Source: Eledone cirrhosa
Taxonomy: Eukaryota; Mollusca; Cephalopoda; Octopoda; Eledonidae
Direction of reading: 5' to 3'
Assembly (NCBI GenBank): GCA_964016885.1
Contig: OZ024741.1
Location: 413,098,312 to 413,162,311, forward strand
DNA length: 64,000 nt
In this document: piece after piece, positions 29,001-43,340 of the stretch
Numbering within the stretch: the stretch's first letter is position 1
Layout: every line of letters begins with the position of its first letter
The notes under the pieces: generated by a model
The model's input: only the letters and a program-made list of their open reading frames with translations
What the model was told of the DNA's origin: nothing
Databases searched by the model: none
Made by a program: the position numbers and the translations under genes

Positions 29001-31773
29001 TTGGAGGTGAATATTACACCAGTTTCATTTTGGATGGGAATATTACACCTGTTTCATGGGATGGGGGGGAATATTACAACTCTTTCAATTTGGAGGGGAA
29101 TTTTACACTTGTTTCAGTTTGTGGGGGAATATTACACCTGTTTCACTTTGGAGGGGAATATTACACCTGTTTCACTTTGGGGGGAATATTACACCAGTTT
29201 CACTTTCTGGGTGAATATTACACTTGTTTCACTTTGGACTGGAATATTACACCTGTTTCACTTTTGGAAGGAATATTACACCTGTTTCAATTGGGGTGGG
29301 GATATTACACCTGTTTTACTCTGGAGGGGAATATTACACCTGTTTCACTTTGGAGGGGAATTTTACATCTGTTTCAGTTTGTGGGGGAATATTACACCTG
29401 TTTCACTTTGGGGGTGAAAATTACACCTGTTTCACTTTGGAGGGGAATATTACACCAGTTTCACTTTGGATGGGAATACTAAACCTCTTTCACTTTGGAT
29501 GGAAATATTACCTCTTTCACTTTACGGGCTAATATTACACCTGTTTCACTTCGGGGGGAATTTTGCACCTGCTTCACTTTGGAGGGGAATATTACACCTA
29601 TATCACTTTGGGTGGAAATTACACCTCTTTCACTTTGGAGGGGAATATTACACCTGTTTCACTTTGGGGGTGCATATTACACCAGTTTCAATTTAGGGGT
29701 GAATGTTACACCTGTTTCACTTTGGAGGGCAATATTACACCTGTTTCAATTTGGGGGTGAATATTACACCTGTTTCACTTTTGGTGGCTCGATATTACAC
29801 CTGTTTCACTTTGGAGGTGAATATTACACCTGTTTCACTTCAGAGGGGAATATTACCGCTGTTTCTCTTTCGATGGGTGTATTACACCTTTTTCACTTTG
29901 GATGGGAATATTACACCTGTTTCACTCTGCGGAGAGAATATTACACCTGTTTCACTTTGGGGGTGAATATTAGCCCAGTGTCACTTTGGAGGGGAATATT
30001 ACACCAGTTTCACTTTGGATATGAATATTACACCTGTTTCACTTTTGGGGTGGAATATTACACCTTTTTCACTTTGGAGTGGAATATTACACCTGTTTCA
30101 CTTTGGGGGTGAATATTACACCAATTTCACTTTTGAGGGGAATATTACACCAGTTTCACTTTGTGGGTGAATATTACACCTGTTTCACTTTCGAGTGGAA
30201 TATTACACCTGTTTTACTTTGGGGAGGAATATTACACCTGATTCACTTTGGAGGGGAACATTACACCTGTTTCACTTGGAAATATTACACCATTTTCAAT
30301 TGGGGTGGGGGGGACATTACACCTGTTTTACTCTTGAGGGGAATATTACACCTGTTTTACTTTGGAGGGGAATATTACTCCTGGTTCACTTTGGAGGTGA
30401 ATATTACACCTGTTTCACTTTTGGGGGTGAATATTACACCTTTTTCATTTGGGCGGGGGGGGGGGGGGCATATTACACCTGTTTCACTTTGGAGGATAAT
30501 TTTACACCAGTATCACTTTGGGGGGAAATTACACCTGTTTCACTTTGGAGGGGAATATTACACCTGTTTCACTTTGGGGGTGCATATTACACCAGTTTCA
30601 ATTTAGGGGTGAATATTACACATGTTTCACTTTGGAGGGGAATATTATACCAGTTTCACATTGGGAGAAATATCACACTAGTTTCACTTTAAGGGTGAAT
30701 ATTACACCTGTTTCACTTTGGAGGGCAATATTACACCTGTTTCGCCTTGGGGGTGAATATTATACCTGTTTCAGTTTTGGGGGCTCGATATTACACCTGT
30801 TTGACTTTGGAGGGGAATATTACACCTGTTTCATTTCAGAGGGGAATATTACCGCTGTTTCACTTTCGATGGGAGTATTACACATTTTTCACTTTGGATG
30901 GGAATATTACACGTTTCACTTTGCGGGGGAATATACACTTGTTTCAGTTTTGTGGGGGGGGGGGGATATTACAACTGTTTCACTTGGGGGGAATATTACA
31001 CCTGTTTCACTTTGGAGGAGAATATTACACCTGTTTCACTTTACAGGGGAATATTACACCAGTTTTACTTTGGGTGTGAATATTACACCAGTTTTACTTT
31101 AGGGGTGAATATTACACAAGTTTCAAATTGGAGGGGAATATTATACCAGTTTCACTTTGGAGAGTAATATTACACCAGTTTCACTTTGGGAGTTAAATAT
31201 TTCACCAGTTTCAATTTGGGGGTGAATATTACAGCAGTTTCACTTTGGAGGGGAATATTACACCAGTTTCAATTGGAGGGGGGATATTACACCTCTTTTA
31301 TTTTGAAGGGGAATATTACACCTGTTTCACTTTGGGGGAGAATATTACACCTGTTTCACTTTGGAGGGGAATATTGCACCTGTTTCACTTTGGGGGTGAA
31401 TATAAACACCTGTTTCACTTTGGGAGGGAGGGGGATATTACACCAGTTTCACTTTGGAGGTGAATATTACACCTGTTTTACTTTGAATGGGAATATTACA
31501 CCTGTTTCAGTTTGTGGGGGAATATTACACCTCTTTCACTTTGTAGGGGAATATTACACCTGTTTCACTTTGGCGGTGAATATTACACCTGTTTCACTTT
31601 GTGGGGGAATATTACACCTGTTTCACTTTGTGGGTGAATATTACACCTGTTTCACTTTGGAGGGGAATTATACACCTGTTTCACTTTGGAGGGGAATATA
31701 ACACCTGTTTCACATTGGGGGTGAATATTACACCAGTTTCACTTTTGAGGGGAATATTACACCAGTTTCACTT

Positions 31774-34700
31774 TTGAGTGGAATATTACACTGTTTTACT
31801 TTGGGGAAGAATATTACACCTGTTTCACTTTGGAGGGGAATATTACACCTGTTTTACTTCGGGGTTGAATGTTACACCAGTTATAATTTGGAAGGGAATA
31901 TTACACCAGTTTCACTTTGGGGCGAATATTACACCTGTTTCAATTTGGAGGGAAATATTACACCAGTTTCACTTTGGAGGTGAATATTACACCAGTTTCA
32001 ATTTGGGGGTGAATATTACACCAGTTTCACTTTAGAGGAGAATATAGCACCAGTTTCACTTTGGGGGTGTAATATTACACCAGTTTTACTTTGGAGGGGA
32101 ATATTACACAAGTTTTACTTTGGGGGTGAACATTTCACCAGTCTCAATCTGGGGATGAATATTACACCAGTTTCACTTTGGGGGTGGAATATTACACGAG
32201 TTTCACTTTGGAGGGCAATATTACACCAGGTTCAACTTGGGAGTGAACATTACACCAGTTTCGCTTTGGGGGGGGGAATATTACACCTGTTTCACTTTGG
32301 AGGGGAATATTACAACTCTTTCACTTTTGTGGGGAATATTACACCAATTTCACTTTGGAGGGGAACATTACACCTGTTTTACTTTGGAGGGGACTATTAC
32401 ACCAGTTTCACATCGGTGGGGAATATTACACCTGTTTTGCTTTCAGGGGGAATATTACACCTGTTTCACTTTGGAGGGGAATATTACACCTGTTTCAATT
32501 TGGATGGTAATATTACACCTGTTTTACTTTGGAAGGGAATATTACACCTTTTTCACTTTGGCAGTGAATATTACACCTGTTTCACTTTGTGGGGAATATT
32601 ACACCTATTTCACTTTTGAGATAAATATTACCCCTGTTTCACTTTAGAGGGGAATATTACACCTGTTTCACTTTGAAGGTGTATATTTCACCTGTTTTAC
32701 TTTGGAGGGGAATATTACACCTGTTTTACTTTGGGGGTGAATATTACACCAGTTTCACTTTGGAGGTGAATATTACACCAGTTTGACTTTGGCGGGGAAT
32801 ATTACACCTGTTTGAATTTGTGGGTGAATATTACACCAGTTTCACTTTGGAGGTGAATATTACACCAGTTTCACTTTGGAGGGGAATATTGCACCGGTTT
32901 TATTTGGAGGTGAATATTATACCAGTTTCACTTTGGGGGTTAAATATTTCACTAGTTTCAATTTGGCGGTGAATATTACAGCAGTTTCACTTTCGAAGGG
33001 AATATTACACCAGTTTCACTTTGGAGGTGAATATTACACCAGTTTCACTTTGGAGGTGAATATTACACCAGTTTCACTTTGGGGGGAATGTTACACAAGT
33101 TTCACTTTGGAGGGGAATATTACACCAGTTTCACTTTGGAGGTGAATACTACACCAGTTTCACTTGGAGGGGAATATGACACCATTTTCACATTGGGGGT
33201 GAATATTACACCAGTTTCACTTTGGAGGTGAATATTACACCAGTTTCACTTTGGAGGGGAATATTACACCAGTTTCACTTTGGAGGGGAATATTACACCA
33301 GTTTTACATTGGTGGTGAATATTACACCTGTTTTATTTTGGAGGGGAATATTACACCTGTTTCACTTTGGATGGGAATATTAGACCTGTTTAATTTGGGG
33401 GGGGGGGGGGAATATTACACCTGTTTCACTTTAGAGTGGAATATTACACCTGTTTCACTTTTGAGAGGAATATTACACCAGTTTCAATTTGGAGGGGAAT
33501 ATTACACCTGTTTCAATTTGGAGGGGAATGTTACACCTGTTTCACCTTGGAGGTGTATATTTCACCTGTTTTACTTTGGAGGGCAATATTATACCTGTTT
33601 CACTTTGGAGGGGAATATTACACCAGTTTCACTTTGTGGGTAAATATTACACCAGTTTCAATTTGGAGGTGAATATTACACCAGTTACACTTTGGAGGGG
33701 AATATTACACCAGTTTCACTTTCGGGGTTAAATATTTCACCAGTTTCAATTTGGGGGTGAATATTACAGCAGTTTCGCTTTGGAGGGGAATATTACACCA
33801 GTTTCACTTTGGGGGTGAATATTACACCAGTTTCACTTTGTGAGTGAATATTACACCAGTTTCACTTTGGAGGTGAATATTACACCAGTTTCACTTTGGA
33901 GGGGAATATTACACCATTTTCACTTTGGCGGGGAATATTACACCAGTTTTACTTTGGGGGGTGAATATTACACCTATTTCAATTTGGAGGGGAATATTAT
34001 ATCAGTTTCACTTTGGGGGTTAATATTTAACCAGTTTCAATTTGGGGATGAATATTACAGCAGTTTCACTTTGGACGGGAATATTACACCTGTTTTATTT
34101 AGGAGGGTAATATTACACCTGTTTCACTTTGGATGGGAATATTAGACGTGTTTAACTTGGGGAGGGGGGGAATATTACACCTGTTTCACTTGCGGGGGGG
34201 ATATTACACAAGTTTCTTTGTGGAAGGGAATATTACAGCTGTTTCACTTTGGATGGGAATATTACACCAGTTTCACTTTGGAGGGAAATATTACCCCTGG
34301 TTCACTTTTGAGAGGAATATTACACCAGTTTCAATTTGGAGGGGAATATTATACCTGTTTCACTTTAGAGGGGAATATTACAGCTGTTTCACTTTGGAGG
34401 GGAATATTATACCATTTACACTTTGGGGGTTAATATTTCACCAGTTTCACTATTGGAGGGGAATATTACACCAGTTTCACTTTGGAGGTGAATATAACAC
34501 CAGTTTCACTTTGGAGGGGAATATTACATCAGTTTCACTTTGGAGGGGAATATTACACCAGTTTTACTTTGGGGATGAATATTACACCAGTTTTACTTTG
34601 GAGGTGAATATTACACCAGTCCCACTTTGGAGGGGAATATTTCATCAGTTTCAATTTGGGGGTGAATATTACAGCAATTTCACTTTGGAGGGGAGTATTA

Positions 34701-35130
34701 CACCTGATTTACTTTGGAGGGGAATATTACAACTGTTTCACTTTAGTGGGGAATATTGCACCAGTTTCAATTTGGAGGGGAATATTACACCTGTTTCACT
34801 TTGGGGGTGAATATTACACCAGTTTCACTTTTGAGTGGAATATTACACTGTTTTACTTTGGGGAAGAATATTACACCTGTTTCACTTTGGAGGGGAATAT
34901 TACACCTGTTTTACTTCGGGGTTGAATGTTACACCAGTTATAATTTGGAAGGGAATATTACACCAGTTTCACTTTGGGGCGAATATTACACCTGTTTCAA
35001 TTTGGAGGGAAATATTACACCAGTTTCACTTTGGGGGAATATTACACAAGTTTCAATCTAGAGATGAATATTACACCTGTTTCACTTTGGGGGTGAATAT
35101 TACACCAGTTTCACTTTGGAGGTGAATATT
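31774..35130 (+). repeat. Block duplication, offset 3057 bp growing to 3169 bp
   Basis: The irregular monomers around 31774-32035 (TGGAATATTACACTGTTTTA, GGAAGAATATTACACCTG, CCAGTTATAATTTGGAAGGG) return at 34831-35090. Further on, TACAACTCTTTCACTTTTGT at 32311 returns at 35480. The offset grows by ~112 bp because the second copy carries about four extra monomers near 35040. Confidence 0.8.
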
Positions 35131-37839
35131 ACACCAGTTTCAATTTGGGGGTGAATATTACACCAGTTTCACTTTAGAGGAGAATATAACACCAGTTTCA
35201 CTTTGGGGGTGGAATATTACACCAGTTTTACTTTGGAGGGGAATATTACACAAGTTTTACTTTGGGGGTGAACATTTCACCAGTCTCAATCTGGGGATGA
35301 ATATTTCAGCAGTTTCACTTTGGAGGGGAATATTACACCAGTTTCACTTTGGGGGTGGAATATTACACGAGTTTCACTTTGGAGGGCAATATTACACCAG
35401 GTTCAATTTTGGAGTGAACATTAAACCAGTTTCGCTTTGGGGGGGAATATTACACCTGTTTCACTTTGGAGGGGAATATTACAACTCTTTCACTTTTGTG
35501 GGGAATATTACACCAATTTCACTTTGGAGGGGAACATTACACCTGTTTTACTTTGGAGGGGACTATTACACCAGTTTCACATGGGTGGGGAATATTACAC
35601 CTGTTTTGCTTTCAGGGGGAATATTACACCTGTTATGCTTTCAGTGGGAATATTACACATGTTTCACTTTGGAGGGGAATATTACACCTGTTTTATTATG
35701 GAGGGGAATATTACACCTGTTTCACTTTGGAGTGGAATATTACACCTGTTTCAATTGGGGGGAAGGGGTGATATTACACCTGTTTCACTTTGGAGGGGAA
35801 TATTACACCAGTTTCACTTTCGAGGGGAATATTACACCAGTTATACTTTGGGGGTGAATATTACACCAGTTTTACTTTGGAGGTGAATATTACACCTGTT
35901 TCACTTTGAAGGGGAATATTACACCAGTTTCACTTTCGGGTGAATATTACACCAGTTTCAATTTGGAGAGGAATATTGCACCAGTTCCACTTTGGAGGGG
36001 AATATTACACCTGTTTTACTTTGGAGGGGATTATTACACCAGTTACTCATTGCAGTTGAATATTACACCTGTTTCACTTTGGAGGGGAATATTACACCTG
36101 TTTGAATTTGGATGGGAATATTAGGCCTATTTAACTTTTGGGGGGAATATTACACCTGTTTCACTTTGGAGTAGAATATTACACCTCTTTCACTTGAGGG
36201 GGGGGGGGATATTACACCTGTTTCACTTTGGAGGGGAATATTACAGCTGTTTCACTTTGGATGAGAATATTACACTGGTTTCACTTTGGAGGGCAATATT
36301 ACACCTTTTTCACTTTGGAGGGGAATATTACACCAGTTTCACTTTGGCGGGGAATATTACACCAGTTTCACTTATGAGGGGAATATTACACCAGTTTCAC
36401 TTTGGGGAGTTAAACATTTCACCAGTTTACCTTTGGGATGAATATGACACCAGTTTCACTTTGCGGGTGAATATTACACCAGTTTCACTTTGGAGGGGAA
36501 TATTACACCTGTTTCACTTTGGAGGTGAATATTATACCAGTTTAACTTTGGAGGGGAATATTACACCAGTTTCACTTTGGAGGTGAATGTTACACCAGTT
36601 TCAATTTGGAGGGGAATATTACACCAGTTTCACTTTCGAAGGGAATATTACACCAGTTTCACTTTGGCGGTTAAATATTTCTCCAGTTTTAATTTGGGGG
36701 TGAATATTACAGCAGTTTCACTTTGGAAGGGAATATTACACCAGTTTCACTTTGCAGGGGAATATTACACCCGTTTCACTTTGAGGGAGGGGGGGGGAAT
36801 ATTACACCAGTTTCACTCTAGAGATGAATATACACCAGTTTCACTTTGCGGGTGAATATTACACCAGTTTCACTTTGGGGGTGAATATTACACCAGTTTT
36901 ACTTTGGAGGTGAATAATACACCAGTTTCACTTTGGGGGTGAATATTACACCAGTCTTACTTTGGGGGTGAATATTACACCAGTTTTACTTTGGAGGTGA
37001 ATAATACACCAGTTTCACTTTGGGGGTGAATATTACACCATTTTCAATTTGGATGGGAATATTACACCAGTTGCATTTGGAGGAGAATATTACACCAGTT
37101 TCACTTTGGCGGTTAAATAATTCACCAGTTTCAATTTGGGGCTGAATATTACAGCAGTTTCACTTTGGATGTGAATATTACACCAGTTTCACTTTGGGGG
37201 CAATATTACACCAGTTTCACTTTGGAGGGGAATATTACAGCAGTTTCACTTTGGAGCGGAATATTAAACGTGTTTCACTTTGAGGGTGAATATTACACCA
37301 GTTTCAATTTGAAGGTGAATATTACACCAGTTTCACTTTGGAGGGGAATATTACACCCGTTTCACTTTGTGGTGGGGGGGGGGGGGAATATTACACCAGT
37401 TTCACTCTAGAGATGAATTACACCAGTTTCTCATTGGAGTTGAATATTACACCTGTTATGCTTTCAGTGGGAATATTACACATGTTTCAATTGGAGGGGA
37501 ATATTACACCTGTTTTACTTTGGAGGGGACTATTACACCAGTTTCTCATTGGAGTTGAATATTACACCTGTTATGCTTTCAGTGGGAATATTACACATGT
37601 TTCACTTTGGAGGGGAATATTACACCTGTTTCACTTTGGAGTGGAATATTACACCTGTTTCACTTGGGGGGAAGGGGTGATATTACACCTGTTTCGCTTT
37701 GGAGGGGAATATTACACCAGTTTCACTTTCGAGGGGAATATTACACCAGTTATACTTTGGGGATGAATATTACACCAGTTTTACTTTGGAGGTGAATATT
37801 ACACCTGTTTCACTTTGAAGGGGAATATTACACCAGTTT

Positions 37840-40800
37840 CACTTTGGGGGTGAATATTACACCAGTTTCAATTTGGAGAGGAATATTGCACCAGTTCCAC
37901 TTTGGAGGGGAATATTACACCTGTTTTACTTTGGAGGGGATTATTACACCAGTTACTCATTGCAGTTGAATATTACACCTGTTTCACTTTGGAGGGGAAT
38001 ATTACACCTGTTTTATTTTGGAGGGAAATATTACACCTGTTTCAATTTGGATGGGAATATAAGGCCTATTTAACTTTTGGGGGGAATATTACACCTGTTT
38101 CACTTTGCAGGGGAATATTACAGCTGTTTCACTTTGGATGAGAATATTACACTGGTTTCACTTTGGAGGGCAATTTTACACCTGTTTCACTTTGGAGGGG
38201 AATATTACAGCAGTTTCACTTTGGCGGGGAATATTACACCAGTTTCACTTAGGAGGGGAATATTACACCAGTTTCACTTTGGGGGGGTTAAACATTTCAC
38301 CAGTTTACCTTTGGGGATGAATATGACACCAGTTTCACTTTGCGGGTGAATATTACACCAGTTTCACTTTCGAGGGGAATATTACACCTGTTTCACTTTG
38401 GAGGTGAATGTTACACCAGTTTCAATTTGGAGGGGAATATTACACCAGTTTCACTTTGGAAGGGAATATTACACCAGTTTCACTTTGGCGGTTAAATATT
38501 TCACCAGTTTTAATTTTGGGGTGAATATTACAGCAGTTTCACTTTGGAAGGGAATATTACACCAGTTTCACTTTGGAGGGGAATATTACACCAGTTTCAC
38601 TTTGGAGGGGAACATTACACCAGTTTCACTTTGGGGGTGAATATTACACCAGTTTCACTTTGGAGGTGAATATTACACCAGTTTTACTTTGGGGATGAAT
38701 ATTACAACAGTTTTACTTTGGAGGTGAATAATACACCAGTTTCACTTTGGGCGTGAATATTACACCATTTTCAATTTGGATGGGAATATTACACCAGTTG
38801 CATTTGGAGGAGAATATTACACCGGTTTCACTTTGGCGGTTAAATAATTCACCAGTTTCAATTTAAGGCTGAATATTACAGCAGTTTCACTTTGGATGTG
38901 AATATTACACCAGTTTCACTTTGGGGGCAATATTACACCAGTTTCACTTTGGAGGGGAATATTACAGCAGTTTCACTTTGGAGCGGAATATTAAACGTGT
39001 TTCACTTTGAGGGTGAATATTACACCAGTTTCAATTTGAAGGTGAATATTAGACCAGTTTCACTTTGGAGGGGAATAATACACCCGTTTCACTTTGGGGG
39101 GGAATATTACACCAGTTTCACTCTAGAGATGAATACTACACCAGTTTCACTTTGCGGGTGAATATTACACCAGTTTCACTTTGGAGTGGAATATTACACC
39201 GGTTTCCCTTTGGGGGTGAATATTACACCAGTTTCACTTTCGAGCTGAATATTACACCAGTTTCAATTTGGGGGTGAATATTACACCAGTTTCATTTTGG
39301 GGGTAAATATTACACCAGTTTCACTTTGGAGGGGAATATTACACCAGTTTTACTTCTGAGGTGAATATTACACCAGTTTTACTTTGGAGGTGAATATTAA
39401 ACCTATTTCACATTGGAGGTGAAGATTACACCAGTTTCATTTTGGGGGTGATTATTACACAAGTTTCACTTTGGAGGGAAATATTACAGCAGTTTCACTT
39501 TGGAGGGGAATATTACACCAGTTTCACTTTGGGGGGAATATTACACCAGTTTAACTTTGGGGGGAATATTACACTAGTTTAACTTTGGAGCGGAATATTA
39601 CACGAGTTTCACTCTGGAGATGAATATTACACCAGTTTCACTTTGGAGGTGAATATTACACCAGTTTCAATTTGGGGGTGAATATTACACCAGTTTCCCT
39701 ATGGAGGTGAATATTACACCAGTTTCACTTTGGAGGGGAATATTACACCAGTTTCACTTTAGAGGTGAATATTACACCAGTTTCAATTTGGAGGGGAATA
39801 TTACACCAGTTTCACTTTGGAGGGGAATATTACAGCAGTTTCACTTTGGGGCTTAAACATTTCACCAGTTTCCCTTTGGGGATGAATATTACACCAGTTT
39901 CACTTTGGGGATGAATATTACACCAGTTTCACTTTGGAGGGGAATATTACACCTGTTTCACTTGGAGGTGAATATTACCCCTGTTTCAGTTTGGAGAGGA
40001 ATATTACACCAGTTTCAATTTGGAGGGGAATATTACACCAGTTTCACTTTGAGGGGAATATTACACCAGTTTTACTTTGGAGGTGAATAATACACCAGTT
40101 TCACTTTGGGGGTGAATATTACACCATTTTCAATTTGGATGGGAATATTACACCACTTGCATTTGGAGGAGAATATTACACCAGTTTCACTTTGGCGGTT
40201 AAATAATTCACCAGTTTCAATTTGGGGCTGAATATTACAGCAGTTTCACTTTGGATGTGAATATTACACCAGTTTCACTTTGGGGGCAATATTACACCAG
40301 TTTCACTTTGGAGGGGAATATTACAGCAGTTTCACTTTGGAGCGGAATATTAAACGTGTTTCACTTTGAGGGTGAATATTACACCAGTTTCAATTTGAAG
40401 GTGAATATTACACCAGTTTCACTTTGGAGGGGAATATTACACCTGTTTCACTTTGTGGGGGGGGGGGGATATTACACCAGTTTCATTCTAGAGATGAATA
40501 TACACCAGTTTCACTTTGCGGGTGAATATTACACCAGTTTCACTTTCGAGCTGAATATTACACCAGTTTCAATTTGGGGGTGAATATTACACCAGTTTCA
40601 TTTGGGGGGTAAATATTACACCAGTTTCACTTTGGAGGGGAATATTACACCAGTTTTACTTCTGAGGTGAATATTACACCAGTTTTACTTTGGAGGTGAA
40701 TATTTAACCTGTTTCACATTGGAGGTGAAGATTACACCAGTTTCATTTTGGGGGTTAAATATTTCACCAGTTTCAATTTGGGGGTGAATATTACAGCAGT

Positions 40801-43340
40801 TTCACTTTGGAGAGGAATATTACACCAGTTTCACTTTGGCGGGGAATATTACACCAGTTTCCATTTGGAGTGGAATATTACACCAGTTTCATTTTGGAGG
40901 GGAATATTACACCAGTTTAACTTTGGTGGGGAATATTAGACCAGTTTCACTTTGGGGGGAATATTACACCAGTTTCACTTTGGAGGGAATATTACACAAG
41001 TTTCACTCTGGAGATGAATATTACACCAGTTTCACTTTGGGGGTGAATATTACACCAGTTTCACTTTGGAGGGGAATATTACACCATTTTCACTTTGGGG
41101 GTGAATATTACACCAGTTTCATTTTAGGGTTGAATATAACACCATATTCACTTTGGAGGGGAATATTACACCAGTTTCACTTTGGAAAGGAATATTACAA
41201 CAGTTTTAATTTGGGGGTGAATATTACACCAGTTTTACTTTGGAGTTTAATATTACACCTGTTTCATTTTGAAGGGGAATATTACACCAGTTTCACTTTG
41301 GCGGTGAATATTACACCAGTTTCAATTTGCAGAGGAATATTACACCAGTTCCACTTTGCAGGGGAATATTATACCAGTTTCACTTTGTGGGTTAATATTT
41401 CACCAGTTTCAATTTGGGCGTGAATATTAAAGCAGTTTCACTTCGGAGGGGAATATTACACCTGTTTTACTTTGGAGGGGACTATTACACCAGTTTCTCA
41501 TTGGAGTTGAATATTACACCTGTTATGCTTTCAGTGGGAATATTACACATGTTTCACTTTGGAGGGGAATATTACACCTGTTTTATTATGGAGGGGAATA
41601 TTACACCAGCTTCAATTTGGATGGGAATATTAGTCCTGTTGTAACTTTGGGGGGAATATTACACCTGTTTCACTTTGGAGTGGAATATTACACCTGTTTC
41701 ACTTGGGGGGAAGGGGTAATATTACACCTGTTTCACGTTGGAGGGGAATATTACACCAGTTTCACTTTCAAGGGGAATATTACACCAGTTATACTTTGGG
41801 GATGAATATTACACCAGTTTTACTTTGGAGGTGAATATTACACCTGTTTCACTTTGAAGGGGAATATTACACCAGTTTCAATTTGGAGAGGAATATTGCA
41901 CCAGTTCCATTTTGGAAGGGAATATTACACCTGTTTTACTTTGGAGGGGATTATTACACCAGTTACTCATTGCAGTTGAATATTACACCTGTTTCACTTT
42001 GGAGGGGAATATTACACCTGTTTTATTTTAGAGGGAAATATTACACCTGTTTCAATTTGGATGGGAATATAAGGCCTATTTAACTTTTGGGGGGAATATT
42101 ACACCTGTTTCACTTTGGATGAGAATATTACACTGGTTTCACTTTGGAGGGCAATTTTACACCTGTTTCACTTGGGAGGGGAATATTACAGCAGTTTCAC
42201 TTTGGCGGGGAATATTACACCAGTTTTACTTAGGAGGGGAATATTACACCAGTTTCACTTTGGGGGGGTTAAACATTTCACCAGTTTACCTTTGGGGATG
42301 AATATGACACCAGTTTCACTTTGCGGGTGAATATTACACCAGTTTCACTTTGGAGGGGAATATTACACCTGTTTCACTTTGGAGGTGAATGTTACACCAG
42401 TTTCAATTTGGAGGGGAATATTACACCAGTTTCACTTTGGAAGGGAATATTACACCAGTTTCACTTTGGCGGTTAAATATTTCACCAGTTTTAATTTTGG
42501 GGTGAATATTACAGCAGTTTCACTTTGGAAGGGAATATTACACCAGTTTCACTTTGGAGGGGAATATTACACCAGTTTCACTTTGGAGGGGAACATTACA
42601 CCAGTTTCACTTTGGGGGTGAATATTACACCAGTTTCACTTTGGAGGTGAATATTACACCAGTTTTACTTTGGGGCTGAATATTACACCAGTTTTACTTT
42701 GGAGGTGAATAATACACCAGTTTCACTTTGGGGGTGAATATTACACCATTTTCAATTTAGATGGGGATATTACACCAGTTGCATTTGGAAGAGAATATTA
42801 CACCAGTTTCACTTTGGCGGTTAAATAATTCACCAGTTTCAATTTAAGGCTGAATATTACACCAGTTTCACTTTGGAGGGGAATATTACAGCAGTTTCAC
42901 ATTGGAGCGGAATATTAAACGTGTTTCACTTTCAGGGTGAATATTACACCAGTTTCAATTTGAAGGTGAATATTAGACCAGTTTCACTTTGGAGGGGAAT
43001 ATTACACCCGTTTCACTTTGGGGGGGAATATTACACCAGTTTCACTCTAGAGATGAATACTACACCAGTTTCACTTTGCGGGTGAATATTACACCAGTTT
43101 CACTTTGGAGTGGAATATTACACCGGTTTTTTCTTTGGGGGTGAATATTACACCAGTTTCACTTTCGAGCTGAATATTACACCAGTTTCAATTTGGGGGT
43201 GAATATTACACCAGTTTCATTTTGGGGGTAAATATTACACCAGTTTCACTTTGGAGGGGAATATTACACCAGTTTTACTTCTGAGGTGAATATTACACCA
43301 GTTTTACTTTGGAGGTGAATATTAAACCTATTTCACATTG
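37840..43340 (+). repeat. Block duplication, offset about 3.98 kb
   Basis: The series with AAGGCCTATTTAACTTTTGG (38061; 42071), CACTGGTTTC (38152; 42131), GGGTTAAACATTTCACCAG and CCAGTTTTAATTTTGGGGTG recurs with an offset of 3979-4010 bp. One monomer is missing from the second copy. A further copy lies at 47000-48300. Confidence 0.75.

Larger units (their letters stand above)
23040..36000 (+). repeat. Satellite zone rich in CACCTG monomers and G-run monomers
   Basis: Monomers ending CACCTG predominate, most clearly from 23.1 to about 31 kb, with an increasing share of CACCAG from 32 kb. Most of the single-unit G expansions lie here, for example G14 at 24592-24605, G16 at 24856-24871 and G14 at 30455-30468. 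Zone limits are approximate and judged by eye. Confidence 0.65.
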